DNA of 64,000 nt from Aestuariispira ectoiniformans (lineage in GTDB: Bacteria > Pseudomonadota > Alphaproteobacteria > UBA8366 > Aestuariispiraceae), in NCBI RefSeq assembly GCF_025136295.1, contig NZ_CP062788.1:2745588-2809587 (forward strand). Direction: 5' to 3'. Positions 30,614-39,799 of this stretch are shown piece after piece (the stretch's first letter is position 1; each line of letters opens with the position of its first letter). The position numbers and the translations under genes are program-made. A model generated the notes under the pieces. The model ran no database searches. It was given only the letters and a program-made list of their open reading frames with translations, and was not told the DNA's origin.

Positions 30614-30921
30614 GGCGACCCTATTTTCTCCAGTCTACTTCTGGTTAAATCTGTCTATTTGAACGGAGGAGGAAAAATGGCTCTTTTCCTCGTTTTTTTG
30701 CATGTGCGAAATGAGTTTGAAGTCGTTTTCCTGATTGATTTTACCTAGATAAACCATATTACAGTTAATTCATATTTTATCGAATAATTACAATAACTTA
30801 TAGACTATTGACTTTTGTTATTATTTTATGCGACTTCTTCCTGTGCCGGAGGGGTTAAGCCCAAAAGATAAATCAGGGGCTTTCACCGGTGACCTTCCAA
30901 CCACATTGACAGGGGCCGGAG
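30614..30921. other. Gap between ftsB and pdhA
   Basis: 308 bases with no firm gene. It holds the ftsB terminator (30668-30699), a 23-codon open frame with a strong ribosome site (30677-30748, see findings), then a very AT-rich block (about 30755-30830) that is probably the pdhA promoter region. A TTGACT occurs in it near 30805, but I cannot place a convincing -10 at proper spacing. Confidence 0.6.
30668..30699 (+). terminator. Intrinsic terminator after ftsB
   Basis: GAGGAAAA (30669-30676) pairs with TTTTCCTC (30684-30691), followed by GTTTTTTT. The stem is A/U-rich, so efficiency may be moderate. Confidence 0.65.
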
Positions 30922-31956
30922 ATGGTTAAATCACCCGCCAAACGTAAGCCCGGAAAAACCACAGCACGCAAGCAGGCGAATGTGGATCCGGACCAGCTTA
31001 AAAAAGACTATCGGGAAATGTTGTTGATCCGCCGCTTCGAAGAAAAGGCGGGGCAACTTTATGGCATGGGACTGATTGGCGGCTTCTGCCATCTCTATAT
31101 CGGTCAGGAAGCAGTTGTTGTGGGCATGCAGTCCTGCATGACGCCTGACGACGCCCTCATCACCAGCTATCGCGACCACGGCCATATGCTGGCCGCCGGG
31201 ATGGACCCGCGCGGCGTTATGGCCGAACTGACCGGGCGCGAGGGCGGCTATTCCAAGGGCAAGGGTGGCTCCATGCACATGTTCTCCAAAGAAAAGAACT
31301 TCTATGGAGGTCATGGGATCGTCGGTGCGCAGGTGCCACTTGGGACCGGTATTGCTTTTGCCATGAAATACAAGGGAACGGACAATGTCTGTTCCGTATA
31401 TTTCGGTGACGGTGCGGTAAACCAGGGGCAGGTCTATGAGTCCTTCAACATGGCGGCCCTCTGGAAACTTCCGGTCATCTATGTGATTGAGAACAACAAA
31501 TATGGTATGGGAACGTCGGTTGAGCGGTCTGCCGCCGGTGGTGCGGAGCTGTGTAACCGTGGCAAGGCCTATGGCATTCCTGGTGTTGCCGTTGACGGCA
31601 TGCATGTTGAAGAAGTGCGGGAAGCCGCCCAGAAGGCTGTTGCACATTGCCGTGCGGGCAAAGGGCCGTTCATCCTGGAGATGAAAACCTACCGCTATCG
31701 CGGCCATTCCATGTCCGACCCTGCGAAATACCGCAGCAAGGACGAGGTAAACAAGGTCAAGCAACAGCATGACCCGATCGACCATATCAAAGAGATGCTG
31801 ATTTCCGGCAACTATGCCAGCGAAGAAGATCTCAAAGCCATCGATAAAGAAATCAAGGCCATCGTTTCCGATGCGGCGGATTTCGCCCAGACCAGTCCGG
31901 AGCCGAATGAATCTGAGCTCTGGACGGATATTCTGGTGGACACTGTCGACGCGTAA
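30922..31956 (+). CDS. pdhA: Pyruvate dehydrogenase E1 alpha subunit
   Basis: 344 residues. With PdhB it decarboxylates pyruvate and acetylates the lipoyl group of E2. The thiamine diphosphate motif is [15 protein letters not shown] ending in the NNKYGMGTS region. The phosphorylation-loop-like [13 protein letters not shown] is present, as in mitochondrial-type E1 alpha. First gene of pdhA-pdhB-pdhC-lpdA; the upstream gap is AT-rich. A Lys-rich N-terminal tail of about 25 residues precedes the conserved domain. Confidence 0.97.
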   Translation: MVKSPAKRKPGKTTARKQANVDPDQLKKDYREMLLIRRFEEKAGQLYGMGLIGGFCHLYIGQEAVVVGMQSCMTPDDALITSYRDHGHMLAAGMDPRGVMAELTGREGGYSKGKGGSMHMFSKEKNFYGGHGIVGAQVPLGTGIAFAMKYKGTDNVCSVYFGDGAVNQGQVYESFNMAALWKLPVIYVIENNKYGMGTSVERSAAGGAELCNRGKAYGIPGVAVDGMHVEEVREAAQKAVAHCRAGKGPFILEMKTYRYRGHSMSDPAKYRSKDEVNKVKQQHDPIDHIKEMLISGNYASEEDLKAIDKEIKAIVSDAADFAQTSPEPNESELWTDILVDTVDA

Positions 31957-31982
31957 CGCCGCATAAAGGAAGGAATTCTCCA

Positions 31983-33350
31983 ATGTCGATTCAAATATTG
32001 ATGCCGGCGTTGTCGCCGACCATGACTGAAGGCACCCTTGCCAAATGGCATGTCAAAGAGGGTGACAGCGTCGAATCCGGCGATGTGATTGCCGAGATCG
32101 AAACCGATAAGGCAACGATGGAAGTTGAGGCTGTCGACGAAGGAACCGTCGGAAAGATCCTCATTGACGCTGGCGCAGAAAATGTCGCCGTGAATACGCC
32201 GATTGCCGTGCTGCTGGAAGAAGGCGAAGACGCCTCCAATATCGATGTTTCTGCCGCCGCACCGCAGGTAGAAGCACCCGCCGAGGCAGAAGCGACAGAA
32301 GCCCCGGCCAGCCCCGTTGCTGTTCCGGCCACAGCAACCGTTGCTGCAGAAGCGGATTGGACGGGGGCTGTGAAATCGCAAACCGTTCGTGAAGCCCTGC
32401 GCGACGCTATGGCCGAAGAAATGCGCGGTGACGAAAACATCTACCTGATGGGTGAGGAAGTGGCCCAGTATGAGGGCGCTTACAAGGTCAGTCAGGGGTT
32501 GCTGGACGAATTCGGCGACAAACGCGTGATCGATACGCCGATTACCGAACACGGTTTTGCCGGTATCGGTGTCGGATCAGCCTTCATGGGGTTGAAGCCG
32601 GTCGTCGAATTCATGACCTTCAACTTTGCCATGCAGGCCATTGACCACATCATCAACTCTGCTGCGAAGACGCTTTATATGTCTGGCGGCATGATCAATG
32701 CGCCGATCGTTTTCCGTGGCCCGAACGGGGCGGCATCCCGCGTCGCCGCACAGCATTCGCAGTGCTACGCAAGCTGGTATGCGCATTGCCCGGGCCTCAA
32801 GGTTGTTTCTCCCTGGTCTGCTGCGGATGCAAAAGGTCTGTTGAAGTCAGCCATCCGTGACCCGAACCCGGTTATCTTCCTGGAAAATGAGCTTCTCTAT
32901 GGGCAAAGCTTTGATGTACCGGACAGCGATGACTGGGTCGTGCCGATCGGCAAGGCAAAAGTGGTGCGCGAAGGAACGGATGTTACGATCACAGCCTTCT
33001 CGATTATGGTCGGGAAAGCATTGGAAGCGGCGGACAAGCTTGCGGAAGAAGGCATCAGTGCCGAAGTGATCGACCTGCGTACGATCCGCCCGCTGGATAC
33101 GGAAACCATAGTTAACTCCGTCAAGAAGACCAACCGTCTTGTGAGTGTGGAAGAAGGCTGGGCTTTTGCCGGTATCGGCTCTGAAATGGCAGCCCTGATG
33201 ATGGAACAGGCTTTCGATTGGCTCGACGCCCCCGTGGCGCGTGTTGCCGGCAAAGATGTGCCGCTGCCCTATGCAGCCAATCTGGAAAAGCTGGCCCTGC
33301 CGCAGTCCGAAGACATTTACGGTGCGGCCAAGGCCGTTTGCTACCGTTAA
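31983..33350 (+). CDS. pdhB: Pyruvate dehydrogenase E1 beta subunit with lipoyl domain
   Basis: 455 residues. Residues 1-80 are a biotinyl/lipoyl domain with the lipoylated Lys in [13 protein letters not shown] Pro/Ala linker (about 85-125) leads to the transketolase-type E1 beta domain (about 130-455). An E1 beta with its own lipoyl domain is a known alphaproteobacterial form (for example Sinorhizobium and Zymomonas). The lipoyl domain is almost identical to that of the next gene. Confidence 0.96.
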   Translation: MSIQILMPALSPTMTEGTLAKWHVKEGDSVESGDVIAEIETDKATMEVEAVDEGTVGKILIDAGAENVAVNTPIAVLLEEGEDASNIDVSAAAPQVEAPAEAEATEAPASPVAVPATATVAAEADWTGAVKSQTVREALRDAMAEEMRGDENIYLMGEEVAQYEGAYKVSQGLLDEFGDKRVIDTPITEHGFAGIGVGSAFMGLKPVVEFMTFNFAMQAIDHIINSAAKTLYMSGGMINAPIVFRGPNGAASRVAAQHSQCYASWYAHCPGLKVVSPWSAADAKGLLKSAIRDPNPVIFLENELLYGQSFDVPDSDDWVVPIGKAKVVREGTDVTITAFSIMVGKALEAADKLAEEGISAEVIDLRTIRPLDTETIVNSVKKTNRLVSVEEGWAFAGIGSEMAALMMEQAFDWLDAPVARVAGKDVPLPYAANLEKLALPQSEDIYGAAKAVCYR

Positions 33351-33372
33351 TCTGGCGAGAGGAGACTGAACC

Positions 33373-34671
33373 ATGCCGATCAAGGTATTAATGCCCGCCC
33401 TGTCGCCGACCATGACGGAAGGCACCCTGGCAAAATGGCATGTCAAAGAGGGTGACAGTGTTGAATCCGGTGATGTGATCGCCGAGATTGAAACCGACAA
33501 GGCAACTATGGAAGTTGAAGCGGTTGATGAAGGGACAGTTGGAAAAATTCTGGTCGACGAAGGGACCGAAGGTGTCGCCGTCAACGAATTGATCGCCGTC
33601 TTGCTGGAAGAGGGGGAAGACGCCTCTGCCGCTGATAGCGTTGGCGCTGGTGACGCACCGAAACCGGCTGCTCCAGCCAAGGTGGAAGAGCCGAAAGCTG
33701 CCGCTGAAGCTCCCAAGGCTGCGACCCCACAGGCCTCGGCCAAACCCGCGCCTGCCCCTGCGGCAAGTGGCGATCGTATCTTTGCTTCCCCTCTTGCGCG
33801 ACGGATCGCTTCCAACGAAGGGTTGGATCTTGGTCAACTGACCGGGTCCGGTCCGCACGGCCGTATTATCAAAGTCGATGTTGAGCGTGCCTTGTCTGAA
33901 GGCACCGGGAAAGCAGCCGCACCGGCTGCGGCCCCTGCGCAAGCGCCGACACCGGCACCCATGTCGACCGAAAACCCGTTCGAGCCGGAATTCGAACTCC
34001 AGACGCTCAACAATATGCGCAAGACCATTGCGCGTCGCCTGACCGAGTCCAAGCAGAATGTCCCGCATTTCTATCTCAGCGTGGACGTGGAACTGGACAA
34101 GCTGCTGGCCATGCGCAAAGAGTTGAACGCCCGTGCAGATGGTGCTTTCAAGCTTTCGGTCAATGACATCATTATCAAAGCGGTCGGTATTGCTTTGAGA
34201 AAAGTCCCTGCGGCCAATGCGTCCTGGGCTGCTGATGGGGTGAAACTTTATAAGCAGGCAGACGTTTCTGTTGCTGTGGCGATTGACGGGGGCCTGATTA
34301 CCCCTGTCGTACGTGATGCTGGTAACAAGGGTCTCGAGAGCATTTCCAATGAAATGAAAGCCCTGGCAGGAAAAGCCCGCGACGGCAAACTGCAGCCGGA
34401 AGAATACCAGGGTGGCACTTTCTCTGTTTCTAACCTGGGGATGTTTGGAATTGATCAGTTCCAGGCCGTAATCAACCCGCCGCAGGCCTGCATCCTTGCC
34501 GTCGGTGCCGGTAAGGAAAAGGCCGTGGTTAAAGATGGTGCGCTCAGCATCGCAACGGTCATGACGGCAACGCTGTCTGTCGATCATCGCGCCGTAGACG
34601 GCGCAATCGGAGCGGAATTCCTCAAGGTCTTTAAAGGCCTGATGGAAGAACCGCTGTCCATGATGCTCTGA
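33373..34671 (+). CDS. pdhC: Dihydrolipoamide acetyltransferase (PDH E2)
   Basis: 432 residues. One lipoyl domain (1-80, Lys in ETDKATME), an Ala/Pro-rich linker, a peripheral-subunit-binding domain (about 135-170, FASPLARRIASNEG), a second linker, and the catalytic domain (about 205-432) ending with DHRAVDGAIGAEFLKVF, which holds the catalytic His and Asp. Forms the core of the PDH complex and passes acetyl groups to CoA. Confidence 0.97.
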   Translation: MPIKVLMPALSPTMTEGTLAKWHVKEGDSVESGDVIAEIETDKATMEVEAVDEGTVGKILVDEGTEGVAVNELIAVLLEEGEDASAADSVGAGDAPKPAAPAKVEEPKAAAEAPKAATPQASAKPAPAPAASGDRIFASPLARRIASNEGLDLGQLTGSGPHGRIIKVDVERALSEGTGKAAAPAAAPAQAPTPAPMSTENPFEPEFELQTLNNMRKTIARRLTESKQNVPHFYLSVDVELDKLLAMRKELNARADGAFKLSVNDIIIKAVGIALRKVPAANASWAADGVKLYKQADVSVAVAIDGGLITPVVRDAGNKGLESISNEMKALAGKARDGKLQPEEYQGGTFSVSNLGMFGIDQFQAVINPPQACILAVGAGKEKAVVKDGALSIATVMTATLSVDHRAVDGAIGAEFLKVFKGLMEEPLSMML

Positions 34672-34687
34672 GGCGAAGGGATCGAGA

Positions 34688-36100
34688 ATGTCTGATACAT
34701 CCTTTGACGTTATCATTGTCGGTGCCGGTCCGGGCGGATATGTGACAGCAATCCGTGCCGCTCAGTTGGGACTGAAGACCGCAGTCGTGGAGGCACAGCA
34801 TCTTGGTGGCATCTGCCTTAACTGGGGCTGCATTCCGACCAAGGCGCTTCTGCGTTCTGCGGAAATTTACCATTACATGAAGAATGCCAGCGCCTATGGC
34901 CTCAAGGCTGATGGTGTCAGCTTCGATCTCAAAGCCGTGGTCGATCGCAGCCGCAAAGTCTCCGCCCAGTTGAACAAGGGCGTTGGCATGCTGTTGAAGA
35001 AGAACAAGGTCCAGGTCTTTGATGGTTGGGGCAAGCTTGCCGGCGGTGCCAAAGGCGCGCGCAAGGTAACGGTCGAAAAAGACGGCAAGGTTACTGACAC
35101 CCTGACCGCGAAGAATGTTATTCTGGCCACCGGTGCGCGGGCGCGGGAACTTCCCGGTCTGGAAGCCGATGGGAAGCTGGTTTGGACATACAAGAACGCT
35201 CTTGTCCCGGAAAGCATGCCGAAATCTCTGCTGGTGATCGGGTCCGGGGCTATCGGGATTGAGTTTGCAAGCTTCTTCAACACTCTAGGGGCGGATGTTA
35301 CCGTCGTAGAAGTGATGGACCGCGTTCTGCCTGTTGAAGATGAGGAAATCTCGGCATTTGCCAAGAAATCCTTTGAAAAGCAGGGAATGTCAGTCCTGAC
35401 CGGCGCTACGGTCAAACAGCTCAAGAAGTCCGCCAATAATGTAACTGTTGTTGTGGAGCAGGGTGGCAAGACACAGGAGATCACAGTTGATCGTGTGATC
35501 AGTGCCGTTGGTATCGTCGGGAATGTCGAGAACATCGGCCTGGAAGACACCAAGGTCAAGGTTGACCGCACCCATGTTGAGGTGAACGAGTGGTGCGAGA
35601 CAGGTGAAGCTGGTGTCTATGCCATTGGTGACCTTGCCGGTCCGCCGTGGCTGGCTCATAAGGCAGAGCATGAAGGTGTGATCTGCATCGAAAAGATCGC
35701 CGGGGTCAAAGATGTTCACCCGTTGAATACGCGGAACATTCCGGGTTGCACCTATTGCCATCCGCAGGTTGCCAGCGTCGGTTTGACGGAAAAGGCGGCC
35801 AAGGATGCCGGTTATAAAGTCAAAGTCGGACGTTTCCCCTTTATCGGGAATGGCAAGGCAATTGCGTTGGGCGAGCCGGAAGGTCTGGTCAAAACAGTAT
35901 TCGATGAAAAGACCGGTGAGTTACTTGGTGCGCATATGATCGGCGCGGAAGTCACGGAACTCATTCAGGGCTATGGCGTTGCGCGGACGCTGGAAACGAC
36001 CGAGGCGGAACTGATGCATACGGTCTTCCCGCATCCGACATTGTCGGAGATGATGCATGAGTCCGTTTTGGACGCATTCGGTCGCGCCATACATATTTGA
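34688..36100 (+). CDS. lpdA: Dihydrolipoamide dehydrogenase
   Basis: 470 residues, FAD-dependent pyridine nucleotide disulphide oxidoreductase that reoxidises the lipoyl arm with NAD. FAD-binding VGAGPGGYVTAIRAAQLG, redox-active Cys pair in GGICLNWGCIPTKA, NAD-binding GSGAIGIEFASF, and the C-terminal His-Glu pair in HPHPTLSEMMHE. Last of the PDH run, 16 bases after pdhC. An AT-rich stem (36118-36144) follows but has no clear U-run. Confidence 0.97.
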   Translation: MSDTSFDVIIVGAGPGGYVTAIRAAQLGLKTAVVEAQHLGGICLNWGCIPTKALLRSAEIYHYMKNASAYGLKADGVSFDLKAVVDRSRKVSAQLNKGVGMLLKKNKVQVFDGWGKLAGGAKGARKVTVEKDGKVTDTLTAKNVILATGARARELPGLEADGKLVWTYKNALVPESMPKSLLVIGSGAIGIEFASFFNTLGADVTVVEVMDRVLPVEDEEISAFAKKSFEKQGMSVLTGATVKQLKKSANNVTVVVEQGGKTQEITVDRVISAVGIVGNVENIGLEDTKVKVDRTHVEVNEWCETGEAGVYAIGDLAGPPWLAHKAEHEGVICIEKIAGVKDVHPLNTRNIPGCTYCHPQVASVGLTEKAAKDAGYKVKVGRFPFIGNGKAIALGEPEGLVKTVFDEKTGELLGAHMIGAEVTELIQGYGVARTLETTEAELMHTVFPHPTLSEMMHESVLDAFGRAIHI

Positions 36101-36226
36101 TCGAGCGCAAATGTGGGGAATTTATTGAAATTTTTAGTAAATTCTCCTTTAGCGGATGCCGCTTCACCAGTATAAGATTCCTACTATCAAGAGGGGCGTT
36201 GAGCTGATAGTGGAGTATATACGGTA

Positions 36227-36454
36227 ATGACAGATATACGGCATCCGCGAATTCGCAATGTGAAACGACAAATCGAATGGACGGACGGCACTTGGCGCCA
36301 TGTAATCGTCGTGACGACAGATTTATCTCTGGACTCTCGGGCGTCAGATTATGATAGTGCCGCCGTAAATGAGTTGGTGAATGCGATTGGAGCAAGTCTT
36401 CGCGAAGCCGATGCCGGATATCAAACGATCCGTATTGAGGAAGCAGTGGACTAG
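36227..36454 (+). CDS. Small protein of unknown function
   Basis: 75 residues between lpdA and lipA. I do not recognise a family. It begins with a basic stretch (HPRIRNVKRQIEW), has a central beta-like HVIVVTTDLSLDS, and ends with an acidic tail. No signal peptide or membrane helix. The ribosome site is weak. Being on the same strand between two lipoate-linked genes and with codon use like its neighbours, it is plausible as a real gene, but a chance open frame cannot be ruled out. Confidence 0.5.
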   Translation: MTDIRHPRIRNVKRQIEWTDGTWRHVIVVTTDLSLDSRASDYDSAAVNELVNAIGASLREADAGYQTIRIEEAVD

Positions 36455-36490
36455 TTCTGGAAGACGCATCTCCAATTAATGGAGAGCTTT

Positions 36491-37462
36491 ATGAGCGACA
36501 GTGCCGAGAAACCAGTTTATCGTCATCCGGAGAAGCGCAACAAGCCGGACAATCCGATTAAACGGAAACCTGCTTGGATTCGGGTGAAGGCACCTGTCAG
36601 TAAAGAGTATAAATCGACTGCCAACATCGTTCGCGAAAACAAGGTCGTGACCGTTTGCGAAGAGGCGGCCTGTCCGAACATCGGCACTTGCTGGGCAAAG
36701 AAACATGCTTCCTTCATGATCATGGGGGAGATTTGTACCAGGGCTTGTGCCTTCTGCAATGTCTCCACCGGCAAGCCCGGCGCTCTTGATCCATTTGAGC
36801 CCTATCGGGTCGCGGATTCTGTTGAAACGCTCGGTCTGGAGCATGTCGTGATCACCTCTGTTGACCGCGATGACCTGGAAGACGGTGGGGCGGCCCATTT
36901 TGCCGAAACAATCCGTGCCATTCGCAAACGTTCTCCCGGTACGACAATTGAGATTTTGACACCGGATTTCAAAGGTAAGGATTCTGCCCTTGAGATTGTT
37001 GTCGATGCAAAGCCTGATGTGTTTAACCACAACCTGGAAACGGTTCCCCGGTTATATCAGAACATCCGTCCGGGCGCGCGCTACTTCACCTCGCTGAATC
37101 TGCTGTATCGTGTCAAACAAATGGATCCGTCGATCTTCACAAAATCGGGCCTGATGGTGGGCCTGGGTGAAGAGAAAATCGAAGTGCATCAGATGATGGA
37201 CGACTATCGTGCGGCGGATGTCGACTTCCTGACCATCGGGCAATATCTGCAGCCAACCCCCAAACACGCGGCTGTAGACCGTTTCGTGACGCCTGAAGAG
37301 TTCGAGGCTTATTCCACGATGGCACGATCCAAGGGTTTTTTGATGGTTTCCGCGTCACCGTTAACCCGATCCAGTTATCTGGCTGGCGATGATTTCCGTC
37401 GCCTTCGGGAAGCACGGGAAGCCCATCTCGCGAAGCTTAGTGCGGCAAAGCCGGCAGAATAA
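36491..37462 (+). CDS. lipA: Lipoyl synthase
   Basis: 323 residues from the ATG at 36491, which has GGAGAG just before it; an ATG four codons earlier is also in frame. Radical SAM enzyme that inserts two sulphurs into octanoyl-protein. The SAM cluster motif is CTRACAFC; the auxiliary cluster cysteines are in [13 protein letters not shown]; the C-terminal RSSY motif gives the Ser ligand. Its products are the lipoyl domains of PdhB and PdhC encoded just upstream. Confidence 0.97.
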   Translation: MSDSAEKPVYRHPEKRNKPDNPIKRKPAWIRVKAPVSKEYKSTANIVRENKVVTVCEEAACPNIGTCWAKKHASFMIMGEICTRACAFCNVSTGKPGALDPFEPYRVADSVETLGLEHVVITSVDRDDLEDGGAAHFAETIRAIRKRSPGTTIEILTPDFKGKDSALEIVVDAKPDVFNHNLETVPRLYQNIRPGARYFTSLNLLYRVKQMDPSIFTKSGLMVGLGEEKIEVHQMMDDYRAADVDFLTIGQYLQPTPKHAAVDRFVTPEEFEAYSTMARSKGFLMVSASPLTRSSYLAGDDFRRLREAREAHLAKLSAAKPAE

Positions 37463-37498
37463 GCGCCACGCAGTGTTGTAAGCCTGAAGGGTCTGACT

Positions 37499-37933
37499 GT
37501 GCCTACCCACGCAAAAATCGAATTTGTGCCACATACGCCAGAGCAAGTCTTTGAACTGGTTGCGGATATTGAACGTTATCCGGAATTTCTACCGTGGTGT
37601 CAGGGCGCGCGCATTCGCAGCCGCACCGACGATTCCGTATTGGCTGATCTGATCATCGGTTTCAAAGGGATTACAGAGCGTTACACCAGTCGGGTGACTC
37701 TTGATCGAGATCAGATGATTGTTGATGTAAAATATGAGAACGGTCCCTTTAAGCATCTGAAAAACCATTGGAAGTTTTTCGAGGCGGAAGGGGGCTGCAA
37801 TATCGACTTCTATATTGATTTCGAGTTCAAGTCCCGGTTGTTACAGGCGCTGATTGGTGCCGTGTTCAATGAGGCCGTTCACAAGATGGTTGCCGCCTTC
37901 AAGACAAGAGCCGCAGAAATTTACGGCTCATAG
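37499..37933 (+). CDS. COQ10/RatA-type START domain protein
   Basis: 144 residues forming one polyketide-cyclase/START domain. VFELVADIERYPEFLPWCQ and the C-terminal FNEAVHKMVAAFKTRA are standard for the COQ10 family, which binds coenzyme Q and helps respiration. The E. coli relative RatA was described as a ribosome-association toxin, but in alphaproteobacteria a quinone-chaperone role is more likely. GTG start. It follows lipA by 36 bases, a frequent pairing. Confidence 0.88.
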   Translation: MPTHAKIEFVPHTPEQVFELVADIERYPEFLPWCQGARIRSRTDDSVLADLIIGFKGITERYTSRVTLDRDQMIVDVKYENGPFKHLKNHWKFFEAEGGCNIDFYIDFEFKSRLLQALIGAVFNEAVHKMVAAFKTRAAEIYGS

Positions 37934-38125
37934 CCTCTAACACTTTCTCATAACTTGAAAATAACATTTGAAGTTTTGTCCGTTGCGATATGGGAACGGC
38001 AGCTTTGACGTGTTTCGTCGCGTTGGGGCCATTTTGATGGCACGCACCAAATCTTGTGTTCCAACTGACGTCAATTTGATGTAGAACAGACTCAAATAGG
38101 TCTCATCACTAAATTCAGGGCTGAA

Positions 38126-38836
38126 GTGATTACACCAGCGCAAATTCGTGCCGGACGGGCGTTAATCAATGCCAAGCAAAGTGAGCTTGCTTCGGCGGCC
38201 GGTGTCTCCCTTGCAACATTGAATAACATCGAACGTGGTGTGGGCGATCCGCGGGCAAGTACGCTGGAGGCCATACAGCATGCCCTGGAAGGCGCAGGTA
38301 TCAGGGTTGAAAGCGATGGTTCGACCGAGACGGTCAGCCTGGTAACGCTGACACGCCCCACGGCTTATGACACATTCTCTGCCAGTCAGCGCGTGCTGGA
38401 AACGTTGACAAAAGACCGGCTGTTGAAAGCCGAAAAGATTGTCTTTTTCGCGCGTTGGTCCCGTGAACTCAACGAACATGAACGTGCAAAACGCATTGGC
38501 GTTCTTGTGGTAGGAAAATGCCGTAGCATCCTGTTTGATCAGTCAGATTTCAGCTTGGAAAATGGCGCGCGCATCGCAGAGGTTGCTGGTATTCTTCTGG
38601 CTGCCTGGATCAAATACCCCGGCGCTCTCTACTATGCTCGCGATATCCAGGAAGACATGACCATTGCGCCTCTGGAAGAGGCCGTGACCAGGTTGAAAGA
38701 CCAGGAATGGGCAGCCATGACCCATCCAAAGGACTTCCTGGAGCTGGTCGACGACTGGGATGGGCATCTTCGGTTATTCGCTGAGAAAGACGAGCATCCG
38801 TTGAAGGCACTTCTAAGCTTTGTCAGCAGCCACTAG
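38126..38836 (+). CDS. XRE-type regulator with unknown C-terminal domain
   Basis: 236 residues. Residues 4-57 are a Cro/C1 helix-turn-helix (IRAGRALINAKQSELASAAG, then SLATLNNIERG). The remaining 175 residues do not match a domain I can name, and no DUF955 HExxH motif is present. GTG start. The 192-base region before it is A/T-rich with no clear gene. It converges on cinA; the two stop codons share a single CTAG at 38833-38836. Target genes are not evident. Confidence 0.8.
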   Translation: MITPAQIRAGRALINAKQSELASAAGVSLATLNNIERGVGDPRASTLEAIQHALEGAGIRVESDGSTETVSLVTLTRPTAYDTFSASQRVLETLTKDRLLKAEKIVFFARWSRELNEHERAKRIGVLVVGKCRSILFDQSDFSLENGARIAEVAGILLAAWIKYPGALYYARDIQEDMTIAPLEEAVTRLKDQEWAAMTHPKDFLELVDDWDGHLRLFAEKDEHPLKALLSFVSSH

Positions 38837-39333
38837 TCCAGTTGCTCCAAGGCAAGGCCAATCGCTTCATCAACTGTCTGCTGCCTGACTGAATCACGAT
38901 CGCCCGGGAAATGACATTCTTTGACAATCGTCGGTTTGCCTGTGACTGCACAACCAATGTAAACCAATCCGGCAGGCTTTCTTTCAGATGCGCCAGGACC
39001 GGCCACGCCGGTAACTGAAAGGGCAACCTCCACCGTTGTTTTCTGGCGGACGCCCTCCACCATGGCGCAGGCGACTTCTTCGCTGACGGCCCCTACCGTT
39101 TCAAACAGGTGGGAGGGAACGCCGATCATTTCAGATTTTGCTTCATTGGTATAGGTGACGAAGCCACGGTCCACCACATCAGACGAGCCGGGAATGGCTG
39201 TTAGTGCGCCACAGATCAAGCCGCCGGTGCAGGATTCGGCTGTGGCAAGATGCCAGCTGCGTTCTCTGCAAAGATCCAATAGCTTGATTGCGAGCTCTCT
39301 TGTCTTAGAAGGAAACATTGGGCAGCCATCCAT
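38833..39333 (-). CDS. cinA: CinA-family nicotinamide mononucleotide deamidase
   Basis: 166 residues, a single CinA C-terminal domain (PncC type). Deamidates NMN to nicotinate mononucleotide in pyridine nucleotide salvage. Motifs TAESCTGGLICGALT, SYxx-type VTYTNEAKSEMIGV and SVTGVAGPGASERKPAGLVY are those of the family. It overlaps the 3' end of pgpA by 28 bases; an internal ATG at 39318 is an alternative start. Confidence 0.93.
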   Translation of the reverse strand: MDGCPMFPSKTRELAIKLLDLCRERSWHLATAESCTGGLICGALTAIPGSSDVVDRGFVTYTNEAKSEMIGVPSHLFETVGAVSEEVACAMVEGVRQKTTVEVALSVTGVAGPGASERKPAGLVYIGCAVTGKPTIVKECHFPGDRDSVRQQTVDEAIGLALEQLD

Positions 39334-39799
39334 TGAAGTCTAGCAGGAATATAATAATACCGGCAAAGAGGCCTGCAATCATGTCGTCGGTCATTATGCC
39401 AAAGCCACCGGGCAACTTCTTGTCCGCCCAGCCAATGGGCCAGGGCTTTGCAATATCGAAAAGCCGAAACAACAGAAATGCGGCTGCATATCCAGTGACT
39501 GTCACGGGTGCAAATGCAAGGGTCAACCAGACACCGGCCACTTCATCAATAACGACTTCACTGGCGTCATGGCTCCTTGTCAGGTTCGAATAGACCTGGG
39601 AGGACCAGATACCAATCGCGTAGGCAAGTATCGCAGCCAGGAACAGGGCAGAGGGCATCAGGTAGTGAGCGATGCCCCATGCGAAGGGTAGGGCGGCCAA
39701 GGTCCCCCAGGTTCCGGGCGCGGGACGCAAAAGGCCGACGCCAAACCAGGTCGAAAGAAATTTAGCCGGATGCCAGAAGGAAATCGGCCCGCTGATCAT
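39305..39799 (-). CDS. pgpA: Phosphatidylglycerophosphatase A
   Basis: 164 residues, integral membrane phosphatase that makes phosphatidylglycerol. FGVGLLRPAPGTWGTLAALP at the N-terminus and HDASEVVIDEVAGVW and DIAKPWPIGWADKKLPGGFG are the conserved PgpA segments. Start overlaps the ispDF stop by 4 bases (ATGA), so the three minus-strand genes ispDF, pgpA and cinA are one operon. Confidence 0.94.
   Translation of the reverse strand: MISGPISFWHPAKFLSTWFGVGLLRPAPGTWGTLAALPFAWGIAHYLMPSALFLAAILAYAIGIWSSQVYSNLTRSHDASEVVIDEVAGVWLTLAFAPVTVTGYAAAFLLFRLFDIAKPWPIGWADKKLPGGFGIMTDDMIAGLFAGIIIFLLDFNGWLPNVSF

Noticed and set aside
38833-38836. Stop codons of the XRE gene and cinA sharing one CTAG
   Set aside because: A tidy convergent overlap but common by chance; no sign of function.
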